A DNA stretch of 57,437 bases from Enterococcus nangangensis. GTDB lineage: Bacteria > Bacillota > Bacilli > Lactobacillales > Enterococcaceae. Made by a program: the position numbers and the translations under genes. Below are positions 43,939 through 52,198 of the stretch, in pieces. Under the pieces are notes generated by a model. That model worked only from the letters and a program-made list of their open reading frames with translations, ran no database searches and was not told where the DNA came from. Position 1 is the first letter of the stretch. Every line of letters begins with the position of its first letter. The stretch is from the NCBI RefSeq assembly GCF_005405245.1, contig NZ_BJDR01000011.1, positions 1 through 57,437 of the forward strand. The letters run 5' to 3'.

Positions 43939-44748
43939 ATGGTAACAGTAGTAGGGGTTCGTTTTCAAAAAGCGGGCCGTGTTTATTATTACGCTCCTGG
44001 TGAACATCCCGTGGACTTACAAGAACCCGTGGTGGTGGAAAGCCAGCAATGTAAGCAACTAGGTTACATTGCTATGTTGCCAAAAGAAGTAGCCGACGAT
44101 GAAGTGGTGGGGGATTTAAAACCTATTTTGTATCGCGCCACGTCAGAAGATTTACAAAAAGCGGCGGCTAATGAAGAAGAAGCGCAACGAGCGTTAAAAA
44201 TTGCCAAAGAAAAAATCCAGGAGCGGGAGCTAGAGATGAAACTGACGCAAGTGGAATATTCTTTTGATAAAAGTAAATTAATTTTTTGTTTTACCGCCGA
44301 TGGCCGAGTGGACTTTCGTGAGCTGGTGAAAGATTTAGCGGGTATCTTTAAAACCCGCATTGAGTTACGCCAAGTGGGGGTAAGAGACGAAGCCAAGATT
44401 TTAGGCGGCATCGGTCCTTGTGGTCGTCCCTTATGCTGTACGACTTTTCTCGGAGATTTTGTGCCGGTGTCCATTAAGATGGCTAAAGATCAAAGTTTGT
44501 CTTTAAATCCGACGAAAATTTCAGGACTATGTGGGCGTTTAATGTGCTGTTTACAATATGAAAACGAACAGTACGAAGAAGCGAAAAAGGCGATGCCCGA
44601 TTATGGGACAGAGGTAGTGACGCCAGAAGGTAAAGGCAAAGTCATCGGCTTAAACTTATTAAACCGTATCGTCAAGGTGAAAGTGTTTGGGCGGGAGACG
44701 CCTTTTGAGTATGCCTACGAAGAACTACAAATTGCTGAAAAAGGGTGA
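43939..44748 (+). CDS. ricT: PSP1-domain protein RicT/YaaT
   Basis: A 269-residue protein of the RicT family. It helps RNase Y maturation of mRNAs in Bacillus through the Ric complex. Cysteine motifs GPCGRPLCC and GLCGRLMCC (about 156-200) can hold an Fe-S cluster. The start follows AAAGGAGAG. It lies between holB and yabA, in the classical gene order. Confidence 0.92.
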   Translation: MVTVVGVRFQKAGRVYYYAPGEHPVDLQEPVVVESQQCKQLGYIAMLPKEVADDEVVGDLKPILYRATSEDLQKAAANEEEAQRALKIAKEKIQERELEMKLTQVEYSFDKSKLIFCFTADGRVDFRELVKDLAGIFKTRIELRQVGVRDEAKILGGIGPCGRPLCCTTFLGDFVPVSIKMAKDQSLSLNPTKISGLCGRLMCCLQYENEQYEEAKKAMPDYGTEVVTPEGKGKVIGLNLLNRIVKVKVFGRETPFEYAYEELQIAEKG

Positions 44749-44752
44749 GAAA

Positions 44753-45091
44753 ATGGACAATCGCTCCTTATACGATAGTTTTGACCAATTGGAAGTAGAA
44801 CTTTCCACCACCATGAATCAGCTGTTGGAGATCAAAGAGAGCTTACAAAAATTGGTGGAAAAAAACGCAGAATTAGAATTAGAAAATCAACACTTGCGCC
44901 AACATTTAGAAGAAATCGATAATCGTAATGCGACTCCTAGTCGGCAGGAGCTTTCCCGTTCCCGCATGAACCTTGAAAAGCTTTATGAAGAAGGCATTCA
45001 TGTCTGTAACGTTTTTTACGGTCAACGGCGGAAAGATGATGAGTCCTGTGCTTTTTGCTTAGACGTAATTTATGGAGAGCGCAGTAAGTAA
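44753..45091 (+). CDS. yabA: Replication initiation control protein YabA
   Basis: A 112-residue regulator that binds DnaA and the beta clamp (DnaN) to limit initiation. It has an N-terminal coiled coil (about 10-60) and a C-terminal zinc-binding domain (HVCNVFYGQRRKDDESCAFCLDVIYG). ATG 44753 follows AAAAAGGGTGAG. A terminator follows, splitting it from rsmI. Confidence 0.92.
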   Translation: MDNRSLYDSFDQLEVELSTTMNQLLEIKESLQKLVEKNAELELENQHLRQHLEEIDNRNATPSRQELSRSRMNLEKLYEEGIHVCNVFYGQRRKDDESCAFCLDVIYGERSK

Positions 45092-45110
45092 CGACTTGAT
45101 TGCAGGTAAA

Positions 45111-45160
45111 AATAAGCGAAGCGTCTACAACTGATTTTCGTTGAGGACCTTCGCTTTTCT
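45111..45160 (+). terminator. Terminator after yabA
   Basis: AAGCGAA, GTC and CAAC (45114-45131) pair in turn with GTTG, GAC and TTCGCTT (45140-45156), followed by TTCT. Some reading through to rsmI is possible. Confidence 0.75.
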
Positions 45161-45195
45161 AATGGCTGCATGAAGTTTCAAAGGAGGACATTGGT

Positions 45196-46068
45196 GTGCA
45201 ACGTCAACAAAGTTTTGCTAAAAATGAAGAAGGTTGTCTTTACCTCGTGCCAACACCCATTGGCAACTTGCAAGATATGACCTACCGCAGCGTGGCGACG
45301 TTACAAGAAGTGGACGTGATTGCCGCTGAAGATACCCGCAACACGATTAAATTATTAAATCATTTCGCCATTACGACGCCACAAATTTCTTTACATGAAC
45401 ATAACTATCAAGAGCGCATTCCCCAACTTTTAGCTCGCCTTAAAGCCGGTGAAAAAATTGCGCAAGTGAGTGATGCCGGCATGCCTTCTATTTCTGATCC
45501 CGGCCACGAACTGGTTTTGGCCTGTGTGGTAGAAAGGATTCCCGTCATCGCCTTACCAGGAGCTACCGCTGGAATGACGGCCTTAATTGCTTCAGGTTTA
45601 ACGCCGCAACCCTTTACTTTTATCGGTTTTTTACCGCGAAAAAAAAGTCAACAAGTGGAAGCTTTAGCGGCATATACGCAAAGCTGTGGCACGTTAATTT
45701 TTTATGAATCGCCTTTTCGCTTAAAAGATACGTTAAAAAATGTTGCCGCGGTGTTTCATGATCCGCAAGTGGTAATTTGCCGGGAGTTGACGAAGATTCA
45801 CGAAGAATATTTACGGGGAAAGGCGAGTGAACTTATTGGCTATCTGGAAGAAACGTCCTTAAGAGGCGAGTGTGTCTTACTGGTGGCACCGACTGAATTT
45901 CCGGAAGAAGTTAGTCGTGACGAGGACTTAACGCTGCTTTCCATCACAGAACATTTCGCCCATTTAAAAGCAGCTGGTCTCACGGATAAAGAAATTATTA
46001 AGACCGTGGCAAGCGCACGACAAATGAAAAAGCAAGAAGTCTATAAAATTTTTCACGAATTAGTTTAA
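45196..46068 (+). CDS. rsmI: 16S rRNA 2'-O-methyltransferase RsmI
   Basis: Methylates the ribose of C1402 in 16S rRNA. The 290-residue protein has the tetrapyrrole-methylase fold: [44 protein letters not shown] and [20 protein letters not shown] start behind GGAGGACA. It ends the replication block, after the yabA terminator. Confidence 0.95.
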   Translation: MQRQQSFAKNEEGCLYLVPTPIGNLQDMTYRSVATLQEVDVIAAEDTRNTIKLLNHFAITTPQISLHEHNYQERIPQLLARLKAGEKIAQVSDAGMPSISDPGHELVLACVVERIPVIALPGATAGMTALIASGLTPQPFTFIGFLPRKKSQQVEALAAYTQSCGTLIFYESPFRLKDTLKNVAAVFHDPQVVICRELTKIHEEYLRGKASELIGYLEETSLRGECVLLVAPTEFPEEVSRDEDLTLLSITEHFAHLKAAGLTDKEIIKTVASARQMKKQEVYKIFHELV

Positions 46069-46082
46069 TCGTCACAACCTCC

Positions 46083-46112
46083 TTGAAAGAGAACGTACAT
46101 TCGGTGTATGAT
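46083..46112 (+). promoter_or_regulatory. dinB promoter with LexA-type SOS box
   Basis: TTGAAA (46083-46088), 18 bases, TATGAT (46107-46112). AGAACGTACATTCG (46090-46103) inside the spacer matches the Gram-positive SOS box CGAACRNRYGTTYG at 12 of 14 positions. Confidence 0.65.
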
Positions 46113-46136
46113 ACTTTTAAAGGAGGTTTTTTCGTC

Positions 46137-47249
46137 ATGAAGCAGTTGGCTTTGCCTTTAAAAAATGATACCCATCGTAAAATTATTCATATTGATATGG
46201 ACGCCTTCTTTGCTTCAGTGGAAGAGCGTGATCATCCAGAGTTTCGCGGCAAACCTTTAGTGATTGCTCGTCATCCCCATGATACGGGGGGCCGGGGCGT
46301 GGTGACTACCGCCAATTATGAAGCACGCAAGTTTGGGATTCACTCTGCCATGAGCGCGCAAAAAGCCTACGAGTTATGTCCCAAAGCGATTTTTCAAGAA
46401 GGGAATCACGCTTACTATCGAGAAATCTCTCAAGAAATTCGGCAAATTTTTCAACGCTACACCGATATTATTGAGCCCGTCTCCATTGATGAAGCGTATT
46501 TAGATGTGACGGAAAATAAAATTCACAGCACCTCCGCCATTAAAATTGCCCGCTTGATCCAACGGGATATTTTTCAAGAGCTGCACTTAACGTGTTCAGC
46601 TGGGATTAGTTATAATAAATTTTTAGCTAAAATGGGCTCTGATTATCAAAAGCCCCGCGGACTTACGGTGATTATGCCCCAAGACGCGGAAAAATTTTTA
46701 CAAAGTCTACCAATCGAAAAATTTCACGGCGTCGGGAAACAAACCGTACCGAAGATGCATCAGTTAGGCATTTTTACTGGCGCTGACTTAGCGGCTAAAA
46801 GCGAGTGGGAATTGATGCAACACTTCGGTAAAATGGGCTATTCTTTGTACCGAAAAGTGCGGGGCATTCATGATTCCCCAGTAAATCCGGAAAGAATTCG
46901 CAAGTCCATCGGTAAAGAACACACTTACGCCCAAGTTTTATTTACGGAAAATGAAATCATTACGCAGCTGCGGAAATTGGCGCAAAAAGTGGCCGCTAGT
47001 TTAGCGCAACACCAAAAGCATGGTCAGACGATTGTCTTAAAGGTGCGCTATGAGGACTTCACCACCATCACGAAACGTAAATCTTTTCCTCAGTACTTTA
47101 AAAATACTGACGATTTATTTTTTTACGGCAAAGAATTGTTTGACAGTTTACCCAGCAGTAAGCAAGGGATTCGCTTGTTAGGAATTACCGTTACTAATTT
47201 AGCCCCTGTGACTTTTGAAACCTTGCCGCTACCTTTATTTGAAAAATAA
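46137..47249 (+). CDS. dinB: DNA polymerase IV (DinB)
   Basis: Y-family translesion polymerase. The 370-residue protein has the catalytic motif [17 protein letters not shown], the [10 protein letters not shown] acidic pair, a palm/finger region, a helix-hairpin-helix [13 protein letters not shown] and the little-finger domain. ATG 46137 follows AAAGGAGG. Its promoter holds an SOS-like box, fitting DNA-damage induction. The C terminus ([12 protein letters not shown]) resembles a clamp-binding QLxLF-type motif. Confidence 0.95.
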   Translation: MKQLALPLKNDTHRKIIHIDMDAFFASVEERDHPEFRGKPLVIARHPHDTGGRGVVTTANYEARKFGIHSAMSAQKAYELCPKAIFQEGNHAYYREISQEIRQIFQRYTDIIEPVSIDEAYLDVTENKIHSTSAIKIARLIQRDIFQELHLTCSAGISYNKFLAKMGSDYQKPRGLTVIMPQDAEKFLQSLPIEKFHGVGKQTVPKMHQLGIFTGADLAAKSEWELMQHFGKMGYSLYRKVRGIHDSPVNPERIRKSIGKEHTYAQVLFTENEIITQLRKLAQKVAASLAQHQKHGQTIVLKVRYEDFTTITKRKSFPQYFKNTDDLFFYGKELFDSLPSSKQGIRLLGITVTNLAPVTFETLPLPLFEK

Positions 47250-47304
47250 AAGTGTTCACCAGCTGCCAGCTGTAAAAACAGCGAGGCCTGGCGAACACTT
47301 TTTT
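47248..47304. terminator. Terminator after dinB
   Basis: AAAAGTGTTC (47248-47257) pairs with GAACACTTTT (47293-47302), with inner CCAG/CTGG and GCTGT/ACAGC stems. It faces the convergent sensor gene. Confidence 0.85.
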
Positions 47305-47356
47305 AGTTAGGCAGAATAAACAAAATTTTTATGAGCGACACCGCAGAAAGACTGAA

Positions 47357-49150
47357 TCATTCATACACCATTGCTTCTGCTGAGGCGATGTTTAAGACGA
47401 TGACAAGTTGTTGCATCGGTTCATTTTCTGTCAGGGTGCAACAGCCGTGATAACGTTTCGCTAAATCTTTTAAAATCAGTTGCGCATATTGAAAACCTTT
47501 TTGCTGTAACTCTTTTTTATCCGCCACATAATCACACGTGACTTTTAAAGTTTCACCATCGCTATGCATGGTAAATTTTAACCAAGGATCTAAGCTAGGG
47601 GTGGTGGCCTTAATAATCGGATTTAACACATTGACTAACAGGCTAGTTAAATCGGTGACCGGCAATGAGAGCTGGTCTTGTCCGGTAATGGCAAAGCTCG
47701 CTTCGATTTTTTGCTGGCGACTTAATTTTTCGTAGTGATTGATGATTAAAGAAACGTAGGAATCCCTTTGATTATTATTTCTTTGCGTCGTTGCTTCTCG
47801 AGTTGTTAACGTTTCTAGGTAGTCGTGGATATCCGTGAATTTCCCACCACTCGCAAAATCTTGCAACACTTGATAATGATGGTGGTTTTCATTTTTCATA
47901 AAACGGACTTCTTGACTATGCAGCGCTAATGCCAATTGATTTTCCTCTAAGACGGCATTGCGCATGGACAGTAAGCTAAGTTCTTGTGCCCGCCGCTGCT
48001 CTTCTTGAATGTAAGAGAAAACACCGTAAGCACAAATGATAATGCCTAGTAGTGAAAAGGAAAGACTGCGGAGCAACATTAAATCAGGCATCCAAGTGAT
48101 TAAATTAGCAATAAAGCTCACCACATTAGCTAGCGCCGTGAGGAAAAAAATAGGGAAAATATAAACGTAAAAAGGATTGCCCCGCCTTTTTTCTAAATAA
48201 GCTAAGAGCGTGGTGATAAAAGTTCCCGCAATCAAAGGAACATTGTAATAGTAACTGGAGATAGCTAACGGCAAAATTTCTAACAAGTGAAGACCTAATG
48301 TGACTAGAGCCACTCCAGCAACGCTTAAGGTAAAAATCCGAAACGCTTTAACGTAATAGCGGGCTTTCGCCAATAAATAGCAATTCAAAAGAGACGGGAA
48401 AACTAATAGCAAACTATAATACAATTCCGAATGGACGCGGGCTGGGAGAAACAAGTAGCTGGCCGCTACCGATACAAAAGAATCCAGTCCTAACGTAATG
48501 GTAAAAAGTCCTAAGCACAAGAAAGATAAGTCAGCATTTTTATTACGCCAAACATTCCAAAGATAATATAGTAAAATACCGAAACCGAGAAAGAAACAAA
48601 AAGTTCCTAAGACTTGGGTAAAAAAGTTTTGGTCCATCAAAAAACTTTTAGTGGCATCACTAGGTAGGAGGTAGCCTTTAATGAACCACGAGTTGTAACG
48701 AGAATAAGGGGAGCGCACGCGAATAACTAATTTTTTATTTTGATAATCGCTAGGCAAGGCAATCTTGGTAAAGGTAAAGCCAGGATCCTTATCTTCTTCA
48801 ACGCGGGTTTGATAAAGGAGCGTACCATCTAAAGTGACTTTGACTTTTTGCTCTTGTAAGAAAAGCAAAAAATCAGGTTCTTCTATCGCGTGTGTTAAAT
48901 CGTAAGAGAGGTAATATTCAGTGGCGGTAATCCGTTCCGCTTCTTGCCATGACATGGTTTTTGTTTCAGGCGTGGGATAAGTTAAGGAGTATTGCCAGGC
49001 TTTACTTAAATCCGTTGCTTCATAAATAGAATGGGGATTTAAAGTGAAGCGATTAAAAAGCAATGCCGCCATGACGATAAAAATTAAGGGGAGGGTGTAA
49101 TAAAAGCGTTGGGCTAAAGTCCGCGGGTGATTCAGCATCCGTTCTTCCAT
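47357..49150 (-). CDS. 7TM (DISM-like) membrane sensor with degenerate GHKL-type domain
   Basis: A 597-residue protein: N-terminal membrane anchor (about 16-33), an extracytoplasmic beta-rich domain (about 45-175) and seven membrane helices (about 180-385). A coiled coil and a C-terminal cytoplasmic domain (about 385-597) follow. The C-terminal part resembles AgrC-type kinases: KNENHHHYQVLQD in place of the RHDxxNH motif, and LLVNVLNPIIKA in place of the N box LGNLLDNAIEA. The second key Asn is replaced by Pro and no G box is seen, so kinase activity is doubtful. ATG 49150 follows AAAGGAG. No response-regulator gene is adjacent. Confidence 0.7.
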   Translation of the reverse strand: MEERMLNHPRTLAQRFYYTLPLIFIVMAALLFNRFTLNPHSIYEATDLSKAWQYSLTYPTPETKTMSWQEAERITATEYYLSYDLTHAIEEPDFLLFLQEQKVKVTLDGTLLYQTRVEEDKDPGFTFTKIALPSDYQNKKLVIRVRSPYSRYNSWFIKGYLLPSDATKSFLMDQNFFTQVLGTFCFFLGFGILLYYLWNVWRNKNADLSFLCLGLFTITLGLDSFVSVAASYLFLPARVHSELYYSLLLVFPSLLNCYLLAKARYYVKAFRIFTLSVAGVALVTLGLHLLEILPLAISSYYYNVPLIAGTFITTLLAYLEKRRGNPFYVYIFPIFFLTALANVVSFIANLITWMPDLMLLRSLSFSLLGIIICAYGVFSYIQEEQRRAQELSLLSMRNAVLEENQLALALHSQEVRFMKNENHHHYQVLQDFASGGKFTDIHDYLETLTTREATTQRNNNQRDSYVSLIINHYEKLSRQQKIEASFAITGQDQLSLPVTDLTSLLVNVLNPIIKATTPSLDPWLKFTMHSDGETLKVTCDYVADKKELQQKGFQYAQLILKDLAKRYHGCCTLTENEPMQQLVIVLNIASAEAMVYE

Positions 49151-49199
49151 AAAAAACTCCTTTCTCATTATTTTTTTAAAAGAAATTCGCTAATAACAA

Positions 49200-49208
49200 T
49201 GATATACT
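49200..49208 (+). promoter_or_regulatory. Extended -10 promoter before the SipW-like gene
   Basis: TGATATACT (TGN plus TATACT at 49203-49208), with a further hairpin GTTATTTTAAATAAC at about 49231-49245 in the leader. Confidence 0.5.
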
Positions 49209-49285
49209 AAGGTTAACGAAAATTCTATAAGTTATTTTAAATAACCGTAGTAATCATTAACTCATTTTTGAAAGGAGTAGTCTTA

Positions 49286-49777
49286 ATGAAAAAAAAGTTG
49301 TCCATCGGCTTAGGGGCCATTTTTTTTGTCCTGTTAATTTTGGTCTTTGCGCTGCATCTGTTAGGGTTTCAATTATTTAATGTGACGGATGATTCCATGG
49401 AACCTGAGTTAAAGCAACACAGTCTGGTAATTGTTCAAACCAAACCGGCAGAACATATTCACACTGGCGAACTCATGACCTATTACGATAAAGAAAGTCA
49501 GCGGATTGTCACCCACACAGTGGTGAGTCGCGATGAGACGGGAGAAACTTTTTATGTAAAAAGTCACGCCGCCACTACGGCCAGTACAACGCCGATTAAT
49601 CGGCGGTATGTTTTAGGTCAGCCCTTTTTAACCTTGCCACGGTTAGGGACAGTGGGTGTTGTGATTGATCATCACTTAGTTAGTTTAATTTTCTTTAGCT
49701 TGTTACTCGTCTTGTGGCTGTTTATTTTTTATTCTGTTCAATTCGGCACTTCCCCCAACAGTTGGGAAAAATTCTGA
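49286..49777 (+). CDS. SipW-like (ER-type) signal peptidase I
   Basis: A 163-residue protein of the S26B type: N-terminal membrane helix (about 6-28), catalytic Ser37 in TDDSMEPEL and His77 in RIVTHTVV in place of the lysine used by bacterial P-type enzymes. It also has a YVLGQP segment and a second C-terminal helix (about 130-152). ATG 49286 follows AAAGGAG. In Bacillus this type processes TasA/TapA, but no such substrate is nearby. It may process proteins elsewhere in the genome. Confidence 0.8.
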   Translation: MKKKLSIGLGAIFFVLLILVFALHLLGFQLFNVTDDSMEPELKQHSLVIVQTKPAEHIHTGELMTYYDKESQRIVTHTVVSRDETGETFYVKSHAATTASTTPINRRYVLGQPFLTLPRLGTVGVVIDHHLVSLIFFSLLLVLWLFIFYSVQFGTSPNSWEKF

Positions 49778-49863
49778 GTAAAGGTCACCGATTTTTTTAG
49801 GGAAGCGCATCGATTTGTCTGGGATTTTAATCGTGCTACAATCAGACCAAAGGAGGTTAGGGA

Positions 49864-50481
49864 ATGGATTATTTTTATCAAAAGGGAACGAGCCTGACAA
49901 CTTTGGTTTTGCTTCATGGTACTGGTGGTGATCGTCATTCTTTAAAGAGTATTGCCGCTGCAATTGCTCCGGCCGCTAATCTAGTCGCTTTGGAAGGCGC
50001 TGTTTTGGAAGCTGGTGCGCGTCGTTTTTTCAAACGCCACGGAATGAATCAATTCGATTATGAAAGCTTGACAGAAGCAAGTTTAGCGCTGGAAAATATT
50101 TTATTGACGGTTAGTCAGACTAAAGATTTACCCTTGGAACAATTTGTCCTCCTGGGCTATTCCAATGGTGCCAATCTGGCTAGTTATTTCTTACAGCAAC
50201 GCGTTACCCCTGTCTGCTCCGCTATTTTATTTCATCCCATGGCTTTAGGTGGGACCAACGAAAATTTTTCTTTAGCTACTAAAAATCTTTGGCTGTCCTA
50301 TGGGGCCCACGATCCTTTTGTGACAGCATCAAACTTTAAACAGCTCATCTTGCAATTAACGCAACGGGGCGCTGGTGTTACTTGTTTCCGACATGACGAG
50401 GGTCACCGCATAACGGTGGCGGAGCTTGCGGCAGCTGAAAAATTTTGGCAAACGCTAGAAAAAACGCAAAATCGCCCTTAA
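49864..50481 (+). CDS. Alpha/beta hydrolase (carboxylesterase/phospholipase type)
   Basis: A 205-residue hydrolase with LLHGTGGDRHSLK (oxyanion hole region), the nucleophile elbow GYSNGA (Ser100), Asp150 in SYGAHDPFV and His181 in DEGHRIT: a complete Ser-Asp-His triad. Size and motifs match the small carboxylesterase/MhqD-like group. The start follows AAAGGAGG. Natural substrate is unknown. Confidence 0.85.
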   Translation: MDYFYQKGTSLTTLVLLHGTGGDRHSLKSIAAAIAPAANLVALEGAVLEAGARRFFKRHGMNQFDYESLTEASLALENILLTVSQTKDLPLEQFVLLGYSNGANLASYFLQQRVTPVCSAILFHPMALGGTNENFSLATKNLWLSYGAHDPFVTASNFKQLILQLTQRGAGVTCFRHDEGHRITVAELAAAEKFWQTLEKTQNRP

Positions 50482-50579
50482 AAAAACACAGAATATTCAT
50501 AATTACTCGCTAATATATAAGCATACCAACAATTGCTTCTTACCCAAGAAGCACCCTAACTTTTTCATTTTTAACTCCT

Positions 50580-50608
50580 GCCCGCTATGCCCGTAGCGGG
50601 CCCTTTTT
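50580..50608 (+). terminator. Terminator downstream of the hydrolase gene
   Basis: GCCCGCTA (50580-50587) pairs with TAGCGGGC (50594-50601), followed by CCTTTTT. Between the hydrolase stop and this point is another perfect hairpin (TGCTTCTT/AAGAAGCA, 50534-50553). Confidence 0.85.
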
Positions 50609-50612
50609 ATTT

Positions 50613-50646
50613 AAAAAAAAACTAGCCGCAAGAAGCTGCGACTAGT
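50613..50646 (-). terminator. Terminator of the second lepB gene
   Basis: ACTAGCCGCA (50621-50630) pairs with TGCGACTAGT (50637-50646), with one mismatch. The minus strand continues into eight T residues. Confidence 0.88.
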
Positions 50647-50656
50647 TCAGAAGTAT

Positions 50657-51232
50657 TTAATAAAAATGAGCAGTTAACGTTGAAGCATCATACTGGGGCT
50701 GATTGTTAGCCCTTTGACTTTGAATGATGCCCATGTGTTGTGGGGGCCAGTAAATTAAAGTAGCGTGGCACTCCACGGCTTCTTTTTTGATAAAACCGAA
50801 TTGGCGACTGTCGTTAGAAACGGGGCGATTATCCCCTAAAACAAAGAGGTAACTTGCTGGCACGGTAATTTGTCCTAGCTCTTCATAAAGATCAAAGTCT
50901 GGCGTATAAATTTTGCCACTAGGTGTCCGCAGATACTCTTCTGTCACTGCTTGTCCTAAAATGTACAAGGTACTATCTTTAAACTCAATGGTCTCTCCAG
51001 GTAAACCAATAACCCGCTTAATATATTTCGTTTCCTCAGCTTCATCTGGTGCGATAAAAGTCACCACGTCAAAGCGCCGTGCTCGTTGTCCTTTGACGGC
51101 TAATACATAGGTATCGTGGGGAATTGTTGGTTCCATCGAGCGCCCCGTGACGTGAATCGAGGTGAAGGGCCACAAGCTAACTAGCCACAAGCCCAAGAGA
51201 AAAACCAAGAGAAGTGTACGCCATTTTTTCAC
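50657..51232 (-). CDS. lepB: Type I signal peptidase (second P-type copy)
   Basis: A 191-residue membrane-bound signal peptidase with an N-terminal helix (about 5-22), Ser32 in TGRSMEPTI, the lysine in YIKRVIGLPGE and the GDNRPVSNDSR box. It is slightly longer than the copy at 1318 because of a C-terminal extension (IIQSQRANNQPQYDAST). GTG start behind AAGGAGG. Confidence 0.92.
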   Translation of the reverse strand: MKKWRTLLLVFLLGLWLVSLWPFTSIHVTGRSMEPTIPHDTYVLAVKGQRARRFDVVTFIAPDEAEETKYIKRVIGLPGETIEFKDSTLYILGQAVTEEYLRTPSGKIYTPDFDLYEELGQITVPASYLFVLGDNRPVSNDSRQFGFIKKEAVECHATLIYWPPQHMGIIQSQRANNQPQYDASTLTAHFY

Positions 51233-51442
51233 CGGCGGCGCCTCCTTAATGATGGTTTTTTAATGTGCAGTTGTATTTTATCATTAAAAATTAATTTTAA
51301 AAAGAAAAATGCTGTCTTACTAAGGGGACAAGTGGAAGGCTTAACAAGAAATTTTTTGCTACTAGCAAGCAGATTTCTCATGAGGAATCTTAAGCAAAGT
51401 AAAAACTGTGGGAGAAATCGTGTAATAGCTAGGAAAATCAGT

Positions 51443-51448
51443 TATAAT
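51443..51448 (+). promoter_or_regulatory. -10 box of the wal operon
   Basis: TATAAT 46 bases before walR; the -35 (GTGTAA) is weak. The preceding 51233-51440 region holds no gene that I can support. Confidence 0.45.
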
Positions 51449-51493
51449 GTAAGAGATAAGAAAAAGTAATATATTTCCACGAGGTGAAATGTG

Positions 51494-52189
51494 ATGAAAA
51501 AAATTTTAGTAGTGGACGATGAGAAGCCCATCTCGGATATCGTCAAATTCAATTTGACCCGCGAAGGCTATGAAGTGTATACCGCCTATGACGGGGAAGA
51601 AGCCTTAGAGAAAGTACAAGAAGTTGAACCGGATTTAATTTTATTAGATTTAATGTTACCGAAAATGGATGGCTTAGAAGTGGCCCGTGAAGTGCGGAAA
51701 AATTACGACATGCCCATCATTATGGTGACGGCAAAAGATTCCGAAATTGATAAAGTCTTAGGCCTAGAATTAGGGGCCGACGATTATGTGACCAAACCTT
51801 TCTCTAACCGGGAACTAGTCGCGCGGGTGAAAGCTAATTTACGGCGTGGTCAAGGCACACCTAAAGCGCAAGAAGAAGTCAACTCAGAAATTACCATTGG
51901 TGAATTGACGATTCACCCGGATGCCTACATGGTAACGAAAAAAGGTGAGCCAGTGGAATTAACCCACCGTGAGTTTGAGCTTTTGCATTACTTAGCAAAA
52001 CATTTAGGACAAGTCATGACCCGCGAACATTTATTGCAAACGGTGTGGGGCTACGATTATTTTGGCGACGTGCGGACAGTAGACGTGACCGTGCGGCGCT
52101 TACGGGAAAAAATCGAAGACAATCCTTCTCATCCTGGTTACTTAGTGACTCGGCGCGGCGTAGGGTATTACTTAAGAAATCCAGAATAG
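51494..52189 (+). CDS. walR: Response regulator WalR (YycF)
   Basis: OmpR-family regulator of cell-wall metabolism, essential in many Firmicutes. The 231-residue protein has a receiver domain ([19 protein letters not shown], phosphorylation Asp52, [14 protein letters not shown]) and a winged-helix DNA-binding domain (about 128-229: [27 protein letters not shown]... [28 protein letters not shown]). ATG 51494 lies seven bases after GAGGTGA. It leads walRKHIJ. Confidence 0.97.
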   Translation: MKKILVVDDEKPISDIVKFNLTREGYEVYTAYDGEEALEKVQEVEPDLILLDLMLPKMDGLEVAREVRKNYDMPIIMVTAKDSEIDKVLGLELGADDYVTKPFSNRELVARVKANLRRGQGTPKAQEEVNSEITIGELTIHPDAYMVTKKGEPVELTHREFELLHYLAKHLGQVMTREHLLQTVWGYDYFGDVRTVDVTVRRLREKIEDNPSHPGYLVTRRGVGYYLRNPE

Positions 52190-52198
52190 GAGTTAAGC

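Noticed and set aside
51263..51469. 68-codon frame before walR
   Set aside because: No ribosome site and no protein-like pattern. It sits in the wal promoter region.
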